Assembly: GCF_014207435.1 (NCBI RefSeq)
Contig: NZ_JACHGH010000013.1
Location: forward strand, 39,541-103,540
DNA length: 64,000 nucleotides
Direction: 5' to 3'
From: Salirhabdus euzebyi
GTDB taxonomy: Bacteria > Bacillota > Bacilli > Bacillales > Alkalibacillaceae
The first letter of the stretch is position 1; each line of letters starts with the position of its first letter. The notes beneath the pieces were generated by a model. The model ran no database searches and was not told the DNA's origin. It saw only the letters and a list, made by a program, of their open reading frames with translations. The position numbers were made by a program, and so were the translations under genes. This document shows, piece after piece, positions 49,046-57,414 of this stretch.

Positions 49046-50758
49046 ATGAAAAAACCTATCATTCAATTTGAAAACTTTGGATTCAAGTATCGTAGTCAGG
49101 CACAGCCAACACTACATGATATTAATTTAACCATTTATGAAGGGGAAAAGGTGTTAATTGTTGGTCCTTCTGGATCAGGAAAAAGCACACTTGCTCATTG
49201 CATAAATGGTTTAATTCCTCATTCTTATAAAGGTGAAAAAACGGGTAGTTTGAAAATGAATGGGCAGGAAGTATATAACCAAAGTATTTTTGAGCGTTCA
49301 AAAATGGTGGGCACTGTATTACAAGATCCAGATAGTCAGTTTATAGGGATTACAGTAGCCGAAGACATCGCTTTTTCTTTAGAGAATGATTGTACACCTC
49401 AAGACGAAATGGTTAATCGGGTAAGCCAGGTGGCAAAATTAGTAGAAATGGATGAGTTTCTATCAGCCTCTATTCATCATCTGTCTGGAGGGCAGAAACA
49501 GAGGGTTTCTCTCGGTGGTGTGATGGTGGACAACGTAGACATTTTATTGTTTGATGAACCGTTAGCAAACCTGGATCCTGCTACAGGAAAGCACGCTATC
49601 GATTTAATTGATGACATTCAAAAAGAAACAAATAAAACAATTGTTATTATCGAACACCGGCTAGAAGATGTACTACATTCAAAGGTTGACCGGATTATCG
49701 TTGTGAATGAAGGGAAAATTGTATGTGATGCAATCCCAAATGAGCTTTTATCTTCTACTGTATTAGAAGAAAATAATCTAAGGGAACCATTGTATGTAAA
49801 AGCGCTGAAATATGCTGGGTGTGAAGTGACACCGGAAATAGAACCTGAACATATTCATAAAGTTAAGGTGGAGAACTGTAAAGATAAGCTTCAAAGTTGG
49901 TTTGAAGCAATTAACGCTAAAAAGCATAGTTCAAACGAGCCTATTGCTTTAGAACTTCAAAATATATCATTTGGTTATGATTCAGATAAACAAATATTAC
50001 ATAATATCTCCTTCTCGATTCAAAAAGGGGAGATGATAAGTATAGTAGGCAAAAATGGTGCTGGTAAATCAACACTTTCCAAGTTAATCTGTGGCTTCGA
50101 AAGACCGAGTACAGGGAAAATACTGTTAAATGGTCGAGATATTACAGATGATTCTATTAAAGAACGTGCAGAAAAAATCGGTATCGTTATGCAAAATCCT
50201 AACCACATGATTTCCAAGCATCTTATTTTTGATGAAGTAGCCTTTGGGTTAAAAGTTAGAGGGATTCCGGAAAAAGAAATAGAGGAACGAGTAGAAAAAA
50301 CACTTAAAATATGTGGGCTATATCCATTTCGTAAGTGGCCAATTAATGCTTTGAGCTTTGGTCAAAAGAAGCGAGTGACTATTGCTTCTGTTTTGGTGAT
50401 GAATCCAGAAGTCCTTATTTTAGACGAACCAACTGCTGGACAAGACTTCCGACACTATACGGAAATAATGGAATTTCTCGTCGAGTTAAATAAACTAGGT
50501 GTGACCATTATGATGATTACGCATGATATGCACTTGATGCTGGAATATACGCCGAGAGGAATTGCGATTTCAAATGGGGAAAAAATTGCAGATGACACTG
50601 CTGCAAACCTTCTAACAGATGAAAGAGTAATCAAAAAGGCAAATTTAAAAGAAACGTCTTTATTCGAACTAGCTTTACGGTCAGGTATTTCACAACCAAG
50701 AGAATTTGTTCAACAGTTTATTCATTATGACCGGGAGGTGCGACATAGATGGCAGTAG
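49046..50758 (+). CDS. ECF transporter ATPase, two fused ABC domains
   Basis: This 570-residue protein joins the two ECF ATPases in one chain. Domain 1 has Walker A GPSGSGKST, signature LSGGQKQRVSLGG and Walker B ILLFDEP. Domain 2 (from about residue 300) has GKNGAGKST, the variant signature LSFGQKKRVTIAS and LILDEPTAGQD. The linker between them (about 240-295) fits DUF3744, found in UPF0397-linked ATPases. It overlaps the T component gene by ten bases. Confidence 0.92.
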   Translation: MKKPIIQFENFGFKYRSQAQPTLHDINLTIYEGEKVLIVGPSGSGKSTLAHCINGLIPHSYKGEKTGSLKMNGQEVYNQSIFERSKMVGTVLQDPDSQFIGITVAEDIAFSLENDCTPQDEMVNRVSQVAKLVEMDEFLSASIHHLSGGQKQRVSLGGVMVDNVDILLFDEPLANLDPATGKHAIDLIDDIQKETNKTIVIIEHRLEDVLHSKVDRIIVVNEGKIVCDAIPNELLSSTVLEENNLREPLYVKALKYAGCEVTPEIEPEHIHKVKVENCKDKLQSWFEAINAKKHSSNEPIALELQNISFGYDSDKQILHNISFSIQKGEMISIVGKNGAGKSTLSKLICGFERPSTGKILLNGRDITDDSIKERAEKIGIVMQNPNHMISKHLIFDEVAFGLKVRGIPEKEIEERVEKTLKICGLYPFRKWPINALSFGQKKRVTIASVLVMNPEVLILDEPTAGQDFRHYTEIMEFLVELNKLGVTIMMITHDMHLMLEYTPRGIAISNGEKIADDTAANLLTDERVIKKANLKETSLFELALRSGISQPREFVQQFIHYDREVRHRWQ

Positions 50759-51576
50759 AAATGTTGTCCTATATTGATAAAAAATCTCCCATTCATTCCT
50801 TAACAGGTGCCACAAAGCTAATTTGTTTGCTGTTATGGTCCTTTACGGCAATGCTCACCTACGATACTAGAATTCTATTATTTTTATTTGTAGCTAGTAT
50901 TGTCATATTTAAAATTTCAAAAATAAAGTTGAAGGAAGTATCCTTTGTCCTCCTGTTAATCTTAACTTTTTTAATGCTTAATAATATAGCTATTTACCTT
51001 TTCTCTCCTCAAGAGGGCGTTGGGATTTACGGTACAAAACATGTTTTGTGGGATCTACCAGGGAGATATGACTTAACAGCAGAACAAATATTTTATCAGA
51101 TCAATATTACATTAAAATATTTTGTCGTCATTCCTGCTGCCTTGTTATTTATGGTTACAACCCAACCGAGTGAATTTGCCTCCTCCTTAAATAGAATTGG
51201 AGTAAGCTATCGAATTGCCTATTCTGTCGCCATTGCATTGCGTTATATTCCTGATATTCAGCGGGACTATCGCAACATTGCGCTTGCGCAACAAGCAAGA
51301 GGAATTGATCTTTCCAGAAAAGAAAAGCTATCACGAAGACTGAAAAATGCGGCTGCTATTATCGTGCCTCTTATTTTTTCTAGCTTAGAACGAATTGAAG
51401 TTATTAGTAACAGTATGGACCTAAGAGGGTTTGGGAAAAACAAAAAAAGAACGTGGTATAGAGCAAGGCCCTTTAAGGTAGGGGATTATATGGCCATTAC
51501 TTTTTTAACGGTGTTGTTTATCGTATCAATCATTGTTACTTTTCATGATGGGAATCGTTTTTATAATCCCTTTTAG
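50749..51576 (+). CDS. ECF transporter T component (CbiQ/EcfT family)
   Basis: This 275-residue membrane protein couples the ATPase to the S component. The coupling motif is present as ALAQQARGIDLSRKEKL and SNSMDLRGFG (Ala-Arg-Gly type). It has five or so hydrophobic helices. It starts inside the last codons of the ATPase gene, so the two are translated together, and is followed by a terminator at 51658. Confidence 0.9.
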   Translation: MAVEMLSYIDKKSPIHSLTGATKLICLLLWSFTAMLTYDTRILLFLFVASIVIFKISKIKLKEVSFVLLLILTFLMLNNIAIYLFSPQEGVGIYGTKHVLWDLPGRYDLTAEQIFYQINITLKYFVVIPAALLFMVTTQPSEFASSLNRIGVSYRIAYSVAIALRYIPDIQRDYRNIALAQQARGIDLSRKEKLSRRLKNAAAIIVPLIFSSLERIEVISNSMDLRGFGKNKKRTWYRARPFKVGDYMAITFLTVLFIVSIIVTFHDGNRFYNPF

Positions 51577-51657
51577 GTATTTCTACAGATGACTTGTTTT
51601 GGTTTTGGAGTTCCGTTTTTAAATCGAAATAGTTTTATATAAGACATATAAGTATGT

Positions 51658-51688
51658 ACCTTAGCTGAAAAGCTAAGGTATTTTTATT
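51658..51688 (+). terminator. Terminator after the ECF operon
   Basis: The stem ACCTTAGCT / AGCTAAGGT with a four-base loop is followed by a T run. Confidence 0.85.
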
Positions 51689-51852
51689 ACTCTCATTTTG
51701 CTAAATGGCGAAATAGCCAAGTTTCTAATTTGCATAGGGTCAAATCTACTAAGACATCTACCTTTTTTTCAATAGAATAGGGTACAGCCCTGTCCGGATT
51801 AATAGAAATTAATATAGTAGTTAGTGAAGATAACAGAAAGGAGTGAAAGATA

Positions 51853-52146
51853 TTGAGTGATATGAACCAAGAGCTATCAAGGCTATCCAAAAGTTTAGCG
51901 GGGATGACTGTTACTAGTGTTTTGAAAAAGCACAATATTGCTGGTGATAAACAAAGCTTAGTAGACTTATCCGACGAACAAAAGCAAGAATTAAGAGAAA
52001 TAGCTAAAAACCTAGAATCAATAGTCAATGATTATGTATCCCAAAATGATGAGGGGCCTGAAAAAATATCTGAAAATTTACAGGCTGTTGAAAGTCCCCT
52101 TCGTAAGTTATTAAACAAAACGAAAGAGAAGGAGAGTGGTGAATAA
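51853..52146 (+). CDS. Small protein cotranscribed with a CotX-like gene, possible spore coat protein
   Basis: This 97-residue soluble protein (LSRLSKSLAGMTVTSVLKKHNIAGDK, DLSDEQKQELREIAKNLESIV) has no recognised domain. The TTG start follows AAAGGAGTG. Its last base overlaps the start of the CotX-like gene. By position it may be a coat or insoluble-fraction partner, as CotW is for CotX in B. subtilis, but I see no clear sequence match to CotW. Confidence 0.65.
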   Translation: MSDMNQELSRLSKSLAGMTVTSVLKKHNIAGDKQSLVDLSDEQKQELREIAKNLESIVNDYVSQNDEGPEKISENLQAVESPLRKLLNKTKEKESGE

Positions 52147-52589
52147 TGGCTAAGAGAAGAAGACGAAGAGATATTGATCCTATTGAGGACCATGCATTCT
52201 GTGGTGGTAACAGTGATGCAGCACTAGCTTCTACGGACGTTCAGGAATCAGAAACTTTTCAAGGTTCATTTGAAATAATTGAAATCAGGGATTCTTGTGA
52301 TGTTAACGTAACATCAACAGATACCCAAGTGGCTGTTTCTATTCAGGCAGCAGTTCAGGTTGCAATTGCTCTAGTAGTAAACATTTCTATTGCTGATAGC
52401 AACCGTGCAGAGCTTGTAACGAAGGAGCTTTTACAACGTGCTGAAATCGACCAAGTAAATAAACAAAAGATTTTAATTGAAGGCTGCGAAAAAGTAGATG
52501 TAAGAACACGCGACACAGATGTAGCTGTTTCCCTACAAGTACTAGTTCAAATTCTAGTAGCACTTCTTGTACAATTAAATATTTTTTAA
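52146..52589 (+). CDS. Spore coat protein, CotX/CotV family
   Basis: This 147-residue protein has a basic start (MAKRRRRRDIDP) and two similar halves of the CotX type: SFEIIEIRDSCDVNVTSTDTQVAVSIQAAVQ and KILIEGCEKVDVRTRDTDVAVSLQVLVQ. CotX-family proteins form part of the insoluble outer spore coat. Its presence marks the organism as a spore former. A terminator follows at 52635. Confidence 0.9.
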   Translation: MAKRRRRRDIDPIEDHAFCGGNSDAALASTDVQESETFQGSFEIIEIRDSCDVNVTSTDTQVAVSIQAAVQVAIALVVNISIADSNRAELVTKELLQRAEIDQVNKQKILIEGCEKVDVRTRDTDVAVSLQVLVQILVALLVQLNIF

Positions 52590-52634
52590 GTTTCCCCGTT
52601 AGTAGCACCCATTGAACACTCCTTTTAAAATAGA

Positions 52635-52668
52635 TGCCAACTCCAGTTAATGGAGTTGGCTATTTTTC
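52635..52668 (+). terminator. Terminator after the coat genes
   Basis: The stem GCCAACTCCA / TGGAGTTGGC is followed by a T run. Confidence 0.88.
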
Positions 52669-52850
52669 TTAAATTTATAGAAGGATTGGAATAAATTTAC
52701 CTAGGGTAACGTCTATTAATGATGGATGAAAATCAGTATAATGAAAAAGCACATTTTTTATAAAGCACTATACGTAAAGATTGTTGTCAATTGTATCAGA
52801 GTTGATGGAAAATGCGACGTAACTTAATATGTATGAATCACGGCCGCTAC

Positions 52851-52962
52851 GGAAATACACTACGCTTTCCACGGGCTCGCGCTGAGCCTCCTCACTCGCA
52901 AAAATCGCTCGCTGTGGGGTCTCAACGTCTTCGCTGTCCCGCAGGAGTCTACGTGTATTTCC
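52851..52962 (-). repeat. Palindromic ~105-bp repeat, copy B (minus orientation)
   Basis: Arms GGAAATACAC and GTGTATTTCC are exact complements. Read on the minus strand the interior has AGACTCCTGCGGGA, GAGACCCCACAG, GAGGAGGCTCAG and CCGTGGAAAGC. It lies in the gene-free stretch 52669-53382, which holds only copies B and C. Confidence 0.85.
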
Positions 52963-53107
52963 TTCGCTAAGCATGTGCTTATCTTTAATGTACGGATGAA
53001 TTGGGAAAAAGAAAGTTAAAAATATAGTCATAGAGGTAGGGAAGAATTATCTAACATGCCTAAATGGTTTACCACTATCCTTGAATCAGAAAGTCAATCT
53101 TAGCGTA

Positions 53108-53209
53108 GGCAGAATACGCAGACTCCTACGTGATAGCACGTGTCTGAAGACCCCGCAGCGGTGGTTTTTCGTGAGGAGGCTGAGGCCGTGGAAAGCAAAG
53201 TATTCTGCC
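53108..53209 (+). repeat. Palindromic ~105-bp repeat, copy C
   Basis: Arms GGCAGAATAC and GTATTCTGCC are exact complements. The interior has AGACTCCTACGTGA, GAAGACCCCGCAG, GAGGAGGCTGAG and CCGTGGAAAGC, clearly related to copy B on the other strand about 145 bases away. Confidence 0.87.
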
Positions 53210-53382
53210 GAAGCAGTCGTGTAGCACTCATCAAAATGCATACCTATAGTTACTTCGCAGTTTAAGGAAATCAAGCAACAACTATTGTAGAAAAGATCTT
53301 TTATAAAGAAATTTCTATATGTTAAATAAATTTATTAAATAAATTGCTCGTAATTAAAATAGATTTTAAATAGGTGATTATA

Positions 53383-53799
53383 GTGAGAAAAATAGTTTGG
53401 ATCGTATTTTTTATGTATACATCGTTACTCATTTATTGGATGTTCTTCGGTTTTTCCCGGATTCCAAGTGAAGAATATAAATACAATTTCACACCGTTTT
53501 CTACAATCAAAAATTATTTCACTTATTTTTCTCATTTTCCGTTCCTAACCTGGATTATTAATATAGGTGGAAATATTGTTGTGTTCATACCATTTGGTAT
53601 CTTTCTACCTTGTTTGTTTATCAAATTGCGTAATGTCCTATCTTTTTTAGTCGTTTTTTTACTAGGGATCACTATATTGGAAACGTCTCAATTATATTTC
53701 CGGGTAGGAAGCTTTGATGTAGATGATATTATATTAAACTCAGTAGGAGCTTTAATAGGTTTTGTTGTCTACTTTATTTTTAGGCGAACAAAATCATAG
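53383..53799 (+). CDS. VanZ family membrane protein
   Basis: This protein of about 138 residues has four hydrophobic helices and the VanZ pattern: NFTPFSTIKNYF, NIGGNIVVFIPFGIFLP, ILETSQLYFRVGSFDVDDIILNSVGALIG. VanZ itself confers low-level teicoplanin resistance, but most homologues have unknown roles. The GTG at 53383 is preferred because AGGTGA ends six bases before it. It is monocistronic. Confidence 0.88.
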   Translation: MRKIVWIVFFMYTSLLIYWMFFGFSRIPSEEYKYNFTPFSTIKNYFTYFSHFPFLTWIINIGGNIVVFIPFGIFLPCLFIKLRNVLSFLVVFLLGITILETSQLYFRVGSFDVDDIILNSVGALIGFVVYFIFRRTKS

Positions 53800-53867
53800 T
53801 AACAAACTATTCAATTCAGATAACCCATGTTTTCTTAAAGAATAACTATTTTGGGTTCATATAATGA

Positions 53868-53914
53868 AAATGGCATAGAAAATGGTATGGAAATTGCCCA
53901 TGCCATTTTTCTTG
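53868..53914 (+). terminator. Terminator-like hairpin after the VanZ gene
   Basis: AAATGGCAT and ATGCCATTT flank a loop of about 25 bases and are followed by a T run. Confidence 0.6.
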
Positions 53915-53996
53915 TTTTTAACTAATGAGTAGTAAACTTTAAGACATTTTTAATAAAACTAGTATATATTAAATATAGTAAAAAAGGAGTGGTGTT

Positions 53997-54385
53997 GTGA
54001 GTTTCAAAATTATGAGTTTTGCTGAAAGACCAATTAAGGCTAATGATTTAATGACACTCTATCATGATGCAGGGTGGTGGGGTGAAAGAAAAGAACAAGA
54101 TATTGAGCTTATGCTACAACGAGTAATTTCAGTTGGTATTTGGAAAAATGATGTTCTTATAGGCTTTGCACGAGCTGTATCAGACGGAAGCTTTCGGGCA
54201 TATATTGAGGATGTTGTCATACATAAAGAATTCCAAAAAACAGGCATAGGGACAAAACTTGTTTCACGACTGCTAGACGAACTTTCAGATATTGATATTA
54301 TCAGTGTGAAAAGGATTTAATCCCTTTTTACGAGAAAAATAACTTTAAGTTTAGTAAATCTCAATTTGTTATGCACAGAAAATAA
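53997..54385 (+). pseudogene. GNAT acetyltransferase gene with a frameshift
   Basis: The first 107 codons encode a GNAT protein (LYHDAGWWGERKEQDIELM, YIEDVVIHKEFQKTGIGTKLVSRLL), but the frame stops at 54318-54320. The expected C-terminal part (EKDLIPFYEKNNFKFSKSQF and a final MHRK) is encoded in another frame from about 54308 to 54385. A single-base loss, or loss of 3n+1 bases, near 54306 explains this. A sequencing error is the alternative. Confidence 0.85.
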
Positions 54386-54565
54386 AAAATGTTAAAGGGT
54401 ACAAGAGGATCGTCATTAGACGGTCTTTTTATTTTGATTTTCACAGTGATAATTGGAATTTTATGTTAAAATTTAATCATATGGATTCTGTGTTAATGAC
54501 CAGTAATATTTAATAAAAGTATTGGTTATGAGTAGGATTTTTATTAGGTTCTGTTAAGAGGGGGA

Positions 54566-54800
54566 TTGAATTTAAAAGTAAGTTAAAAAGTCTTCAACAG
54601 ATAAGTCTATAAGTGGTGTTTGTGGAGGGATAGCAGAGTATTTCGGTATATCTCCTTTGGCAGTCAGACTAATCTTCATTTTACTAACTGGTGCTTTAAT
54701 TCTTTCTAATAGATGGCTGATAGTCCTCAGTCATTATACTAAACAAACTGTGCAAGAGTTTAGCAAGGGATGTCGAGTTGGGCACATCCAATTGTACTAA
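54566..54800 (+). pseudogene. PspC-like gene remnant
   Basis: From about 54588 the frame reads KSSTDKSISGVCGGIAEYFG and continues SPLAVRLIFILLTG, the core of a PspC-domain membrane protein. The start region (SKLK) is in another frame, consistent with one A lost from the AAAAA run at 54585-54589. After LLTGA the sequence no longer resembles the family (LSHYTKQTVQEFSKG), so the C-terminus is also lost. PspC proteins act in membrane stress signalling. Confidence 0.75.
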
Positions 54801-54848
54801 TGGGCAGGATTGTGTAATAAGGAATAGTATTATGGGGGTGAAAGAACG

Positions 54849-55351
54849 GTGGGGAAGAAAAAAACAGGAATATTTTTAGCTGTATTAATACTGATCTCAT
54901 TGGCTGCCTATTATTTTTATAATTCAAAAGTGCTATATGGAAATAATAAGGCATCTATTGTTAAGGTGATTAATTCTATTGATAGCTTTAAAAATAAGGA
55001 AATTGAAATATTAGATATAAACGATGTTGATGATTTAAGAATTGTAGGTCTATCTAATAATAGTCCGTCATATATCGAATTTAATAAAAATCAAAAGGGG
55101 AATTATGTCTGGCAACGTTTTAGTTCTCATAATAATGATTCTTTTAGTATGTTCTTACCGTTAAAGGGAAGTCCAAAATGCTCGTAACGAATAATGAAAA
55201 TAAAATTGCTAAAATGCAGGTTGATATAAATGGTACAACATTAGAACAATATTTTACTCCTTATCAAGCAACTGTTACTTGGGTTGATTTTCCTCATGAA
55301 AATATAAATAGTTACGAATTTCGGAATTATAAATATTACGATAAAAATTGA
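54849..55351 (+). pseudogene. Membrane-anchored protein gene with a frameshift
   Basis: The GTG at 54849 opens a frame with an N-terminal hydrophobic anchor (TGIFLAVLILISLAAYYFY) and a soluble outer part ending PLKGSPKCS at 55187. Coding character continues in another frame from the ATG at 55178 (LVTNNENKIAKMQVDINGTT and on to EFRNYKYYDKN) to a stop at 55351. One A missing from the AAAA run at 55175-55178 would join them into about 167 residues. I recognise no family. Confidence 0.7.
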
Positions 55352-55372
55352 AATCTAATTAAAGAGAATTAG

Positions 55373-55409
55373 TTTTTCAACTAACGGGAGCGAATGTTGA
55401 ACAAGGGTA
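55373..55409. repeat. 36-37 bp direct repeat, copy 1
   Basis: It shares GGGAGCGAATGTTGAACAAGGGTA and the flanking TTTTTCA with copy 2 at 55684-55719, and brackets the small gene at 55484. Confidence 0.85.
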
Positions 55410-55483
55410 ATAGTCTTCCTTTGTTAGAGTAACGAAGAAGAAGGATTTAATAAAGAGTTTATATCAATTTTAGGGGGGAGTAT

Positions 55484-55666
55484 TTGTATACAATTAAATT
55501 TTTACTTACGTGGATTATAGGGATAATCGTTTCAGCAGTAATTATGGCAATTTCGTCTAATGAAAAAGTAGCTTGGGAACTTGTTATAATTTTGAGTGTA
55601 GCTGGATGTGTAGGTGTACTTATTTCATCGGGTATAAAGAAAGCTTTGAAAAAAGAAGAAGACTAA
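55484..55666 (+). CDS. Small two-helix membrane protein
   Basis: This 60-residue protein has two hydrophobic helices (FLLTWIIGIIVSAVIMAI and LVIILSVAGCVGVLISSG) and a Lys/Glu tail (KKALKKEED). The TTG start follows GGGGGAG. I recognise no family. It sits between the two copies of a 36-bp repeat in a patch of decaying small genes. Confidence 0.6.
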   Translation: MYTIKFLLTWIIGIIVSAVIMAISSNEKVAWELVIILSVAGCVGVLISSGIKKALKKEED

Positions 55667-55683
55667 AAAAAGCATATTGAACA

Positions 55684-55719
55684 TTTTTCACTAAAGGGAG
55701 CGAATGTTGAACAAGGGTA
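55684..55719. repeat. 36-37 bp direct repeat, copy 2
   Basis: This is the second copy of the repeat at 55373-55409; it reads CACTAAAGGG where copy 1 reads CAACTAACGGG. Confidence 0.85.
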
Positions 55720-55816
55720 CTCGCATTTCGCAAAAAGAGTTGAAGAAGGAACAAACAACATATCCAATAAATAGTAGGGAAAAATAACCTTTGATAAAAA
55801 ATCAAAGGAGAATAAA

Positions 55817-56455
55817 ATGAAACTTTTTACTGTAATTTCAATTTTAGCATTATCAATAATTACTTTAACTTTTGTAGTCCATGGAAAAATAATAAGTCAA
55901 AATGAAACAAGAGAAATTTCTAATACAGAATTGAGTTTAACATTACAAGAAGCAATGGAAGTCGCACAAAAAGAGGCGTTAAAGTGGAATAAAGAAGCAA
56001 GGTTATATCTTGGAATTAGTGTTGATAGAGATGAAACGCCAACAGGAATGGATGGTAGAAGAAAACATTGGAATTTCCAATTTGGTACACCAGGTAAAAA
56101 GGATTTGTATTTAGTATCTATTCGTGATGGAGAAGTGTGGAAAACAAAACATTTCCCTAATGAATTAGACAGTATGCCTAAAAACTACTTTATCTCTGAT
56201 ATTGAAGAATTCAAGTATGATACACCTGAATTACTCAAAAAGGGAAAGAAAATCACCAAGATATATCCAGGGGACATTTTTGCTAAGGGATATAATTTTG
56301 GTATCAAGAAAGACTCTGAGAAAAAAATTCCACTTGTGATGGTAATTGGATGGACTAAAACAAAGAAATCCATGATTTACTTGTTGTTCAACGCAATAAC
56401 AGGGGAGCTAGAAGAAAGATTTGAAAGAGAGCAATATAAAAACATTAAAAACTGA
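55817..56455 (+). CDS. Uncharacterised exported protein
   Basis: This 212-residue protein begins with a signal-anchor (FTVISILALSIITLTFVVHG). The body reads TLQEAMEVAQKEALKWNKEARLYLGISV and GKKDLYLVSIRDGEVWKTK, which recalls PepSY-like propeptide domains without a firm match. It ends with YLLFNAITGELEERFEREQ. AAAGGAGAA precedes the ATG. It may be cotranscribed with the lipoprotein gene downstream. Confidence 0.7.
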   Translation: MKLFTVISILALSIITLTFVVHGKIISQNETREISNTELSLTLQEAMEVAQKEALKWNKEARLYLGISVDRDETPTGMDGRRKHWNFQFGTPGKKDLYLVSIRDGEVWKTKHFPNELDSMPKNYFISDIEEFKYDTPELLKKGKKITKIYPGDIFAKGYNFGIKKDSEKKIPLVMVIGWTKTKKSMIYLLFNAITGELEERFEREQYKNIKN

Positions 56456-56537
56456 ATGAGTTGTTGTCGGTTGGCAGCTCTTATTTCGCTAACTAAGCAG
56501 GATAATTGAACAATCGAATAAAATCGGGGGATGCGTT

Positions 56538-56984
56538 ATGAAAGAAATTATAAAATATCTTGTTATTGTTTTAATCATTGCTTTACTGGTGGGGTGTGTT
56601 GTAAATCAAAATTCAACTAATTCAGTTAATGAGGAAGAAAAAACTGAAAAAGTAGAGGCATATAAAGCAGAAACTGTTTCTCACGAAGAAGGAGATTATA
56701 AATTAGTTAATTCACAAATTTCAATGTTTGGAACAGGTGAAAATCTGAAAGTTGAAGCTAGACTCATTGAAGATTTCTACGATAAAGAGGGCAATTATAT
56801 TAAAACCCGTTTACTACATTCAACAACTCAAAACGGCGATGAAGAGGTATATATTGATGAACCTATGACTATTATATTGTCCGAACAGTTTGGTGAAAAT
56901 GAACCAATGGCAAATGAATTAACGGAACAGGAAAAGGAAGATATTAAGGAGCATATTTTAGAGCTATTCAATAGCAATTTTTAA
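56538..56984 (+). CDS. Putative lipoprotein
   Basis: This 148-residue protein has a signal peptide ending in the lipobox LVGC (Cys about 20), an Asn/Glu-rich linker, and a small soluble domain (YKLVNSQISMFGTGENLKVEARLIEDFYD). I recognise no family. ATCGGGGGATG precedes the start. It is followed by a bidirectional terminator at 57052. Confidence 0.72.
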   Translation: MKEIIKYLVIVLIIALLVGCVVNQNSTNSVNEEEKTEKVEAYKAETVSHEEGDYKLVNSQISMFGTGENLKVEARLIEDFYDKEGNYIKTRLLHSTTQNGDEEVYIDEPMTIILSEQFGENEPMANELTEQEKEDIKEHILELFNSNF

Positions 56985-57051
56985 TGTTTAGGTTCTTATT
57001 CAAGTAACGGTCCTTTAGTTGAAGAAGTTAAAATCTAGATGTCAAAAACTC

Positions 57052-57098
57052 AAAAAAAAAGACGTGCCAAATCTTTTGTCAATTTGCACGCCTTTTTT
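57052..57098. terminator. Bidirectional terminator
   Basis: GACGTGCCAAAT and AATTTGCACGCC pair with one bulge, with an A run before and a T run after. Confidence 0.75.
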
Positions 57099-57172
57099 AA
57101 TCCATTTAAATGATATGCACCTCAAAAACGGAACAGTTTATTAAAAAACTGATTTTTCGATTGGGATATACC

Positions 57173-57350
57173 CTATTCAAGAACCCGATTATTTTCATCT
57201 ACAGAAAATGGTGCATCAGGTTCGGGGCTATCTCCAGGCAGAAATATACCGTCTCCGCCACAAACAGTACACGTATATTGCCACTCTTCGTCATCAGCTA
57301 AAAGCCCTACTCCATCACATGCCTTGCAAATATGATTTCGATCAACCATT
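57173..57350 (-). pseudogene. Small DnaJ-type zinc-binding protein gene with a frameshift
   Basis: On the minus strand an ATG at 57350 starts MVDRNHICKACDGVGL; the frame then breaks at the five-T run (plus strand A57300-57304). Dropping one base restores DDEEWQYTCTVCGGDGIFLPG and a tail ending NNRVLE, a 58-residue protein with two CxxCxG zinc motifs as in DnaJ. AGGAGAG precedes the start. It is too short for most ORF callers and frameshifted as written. Confidence 0.75.
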
Positions 57351-57414
57351 GCTATCTCTCCTTGTCTTTCTTAACTACCATTAGTTTTCCTTTTTTTTAT
57401 AAAAAAATTCCATT

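Noticed and set aside
52768..53031. Minus-strand open frame of 87 codons across repeat copy B
   Set aside because: It is produced by the palindromic repeat, not by a coding sequence; no ribosome binding site and no family.
53086..53274. Minus-strand open frame across repeat copy C
   Set aside because: Same reason as for copy B; the repeat has structure that explains the composition.
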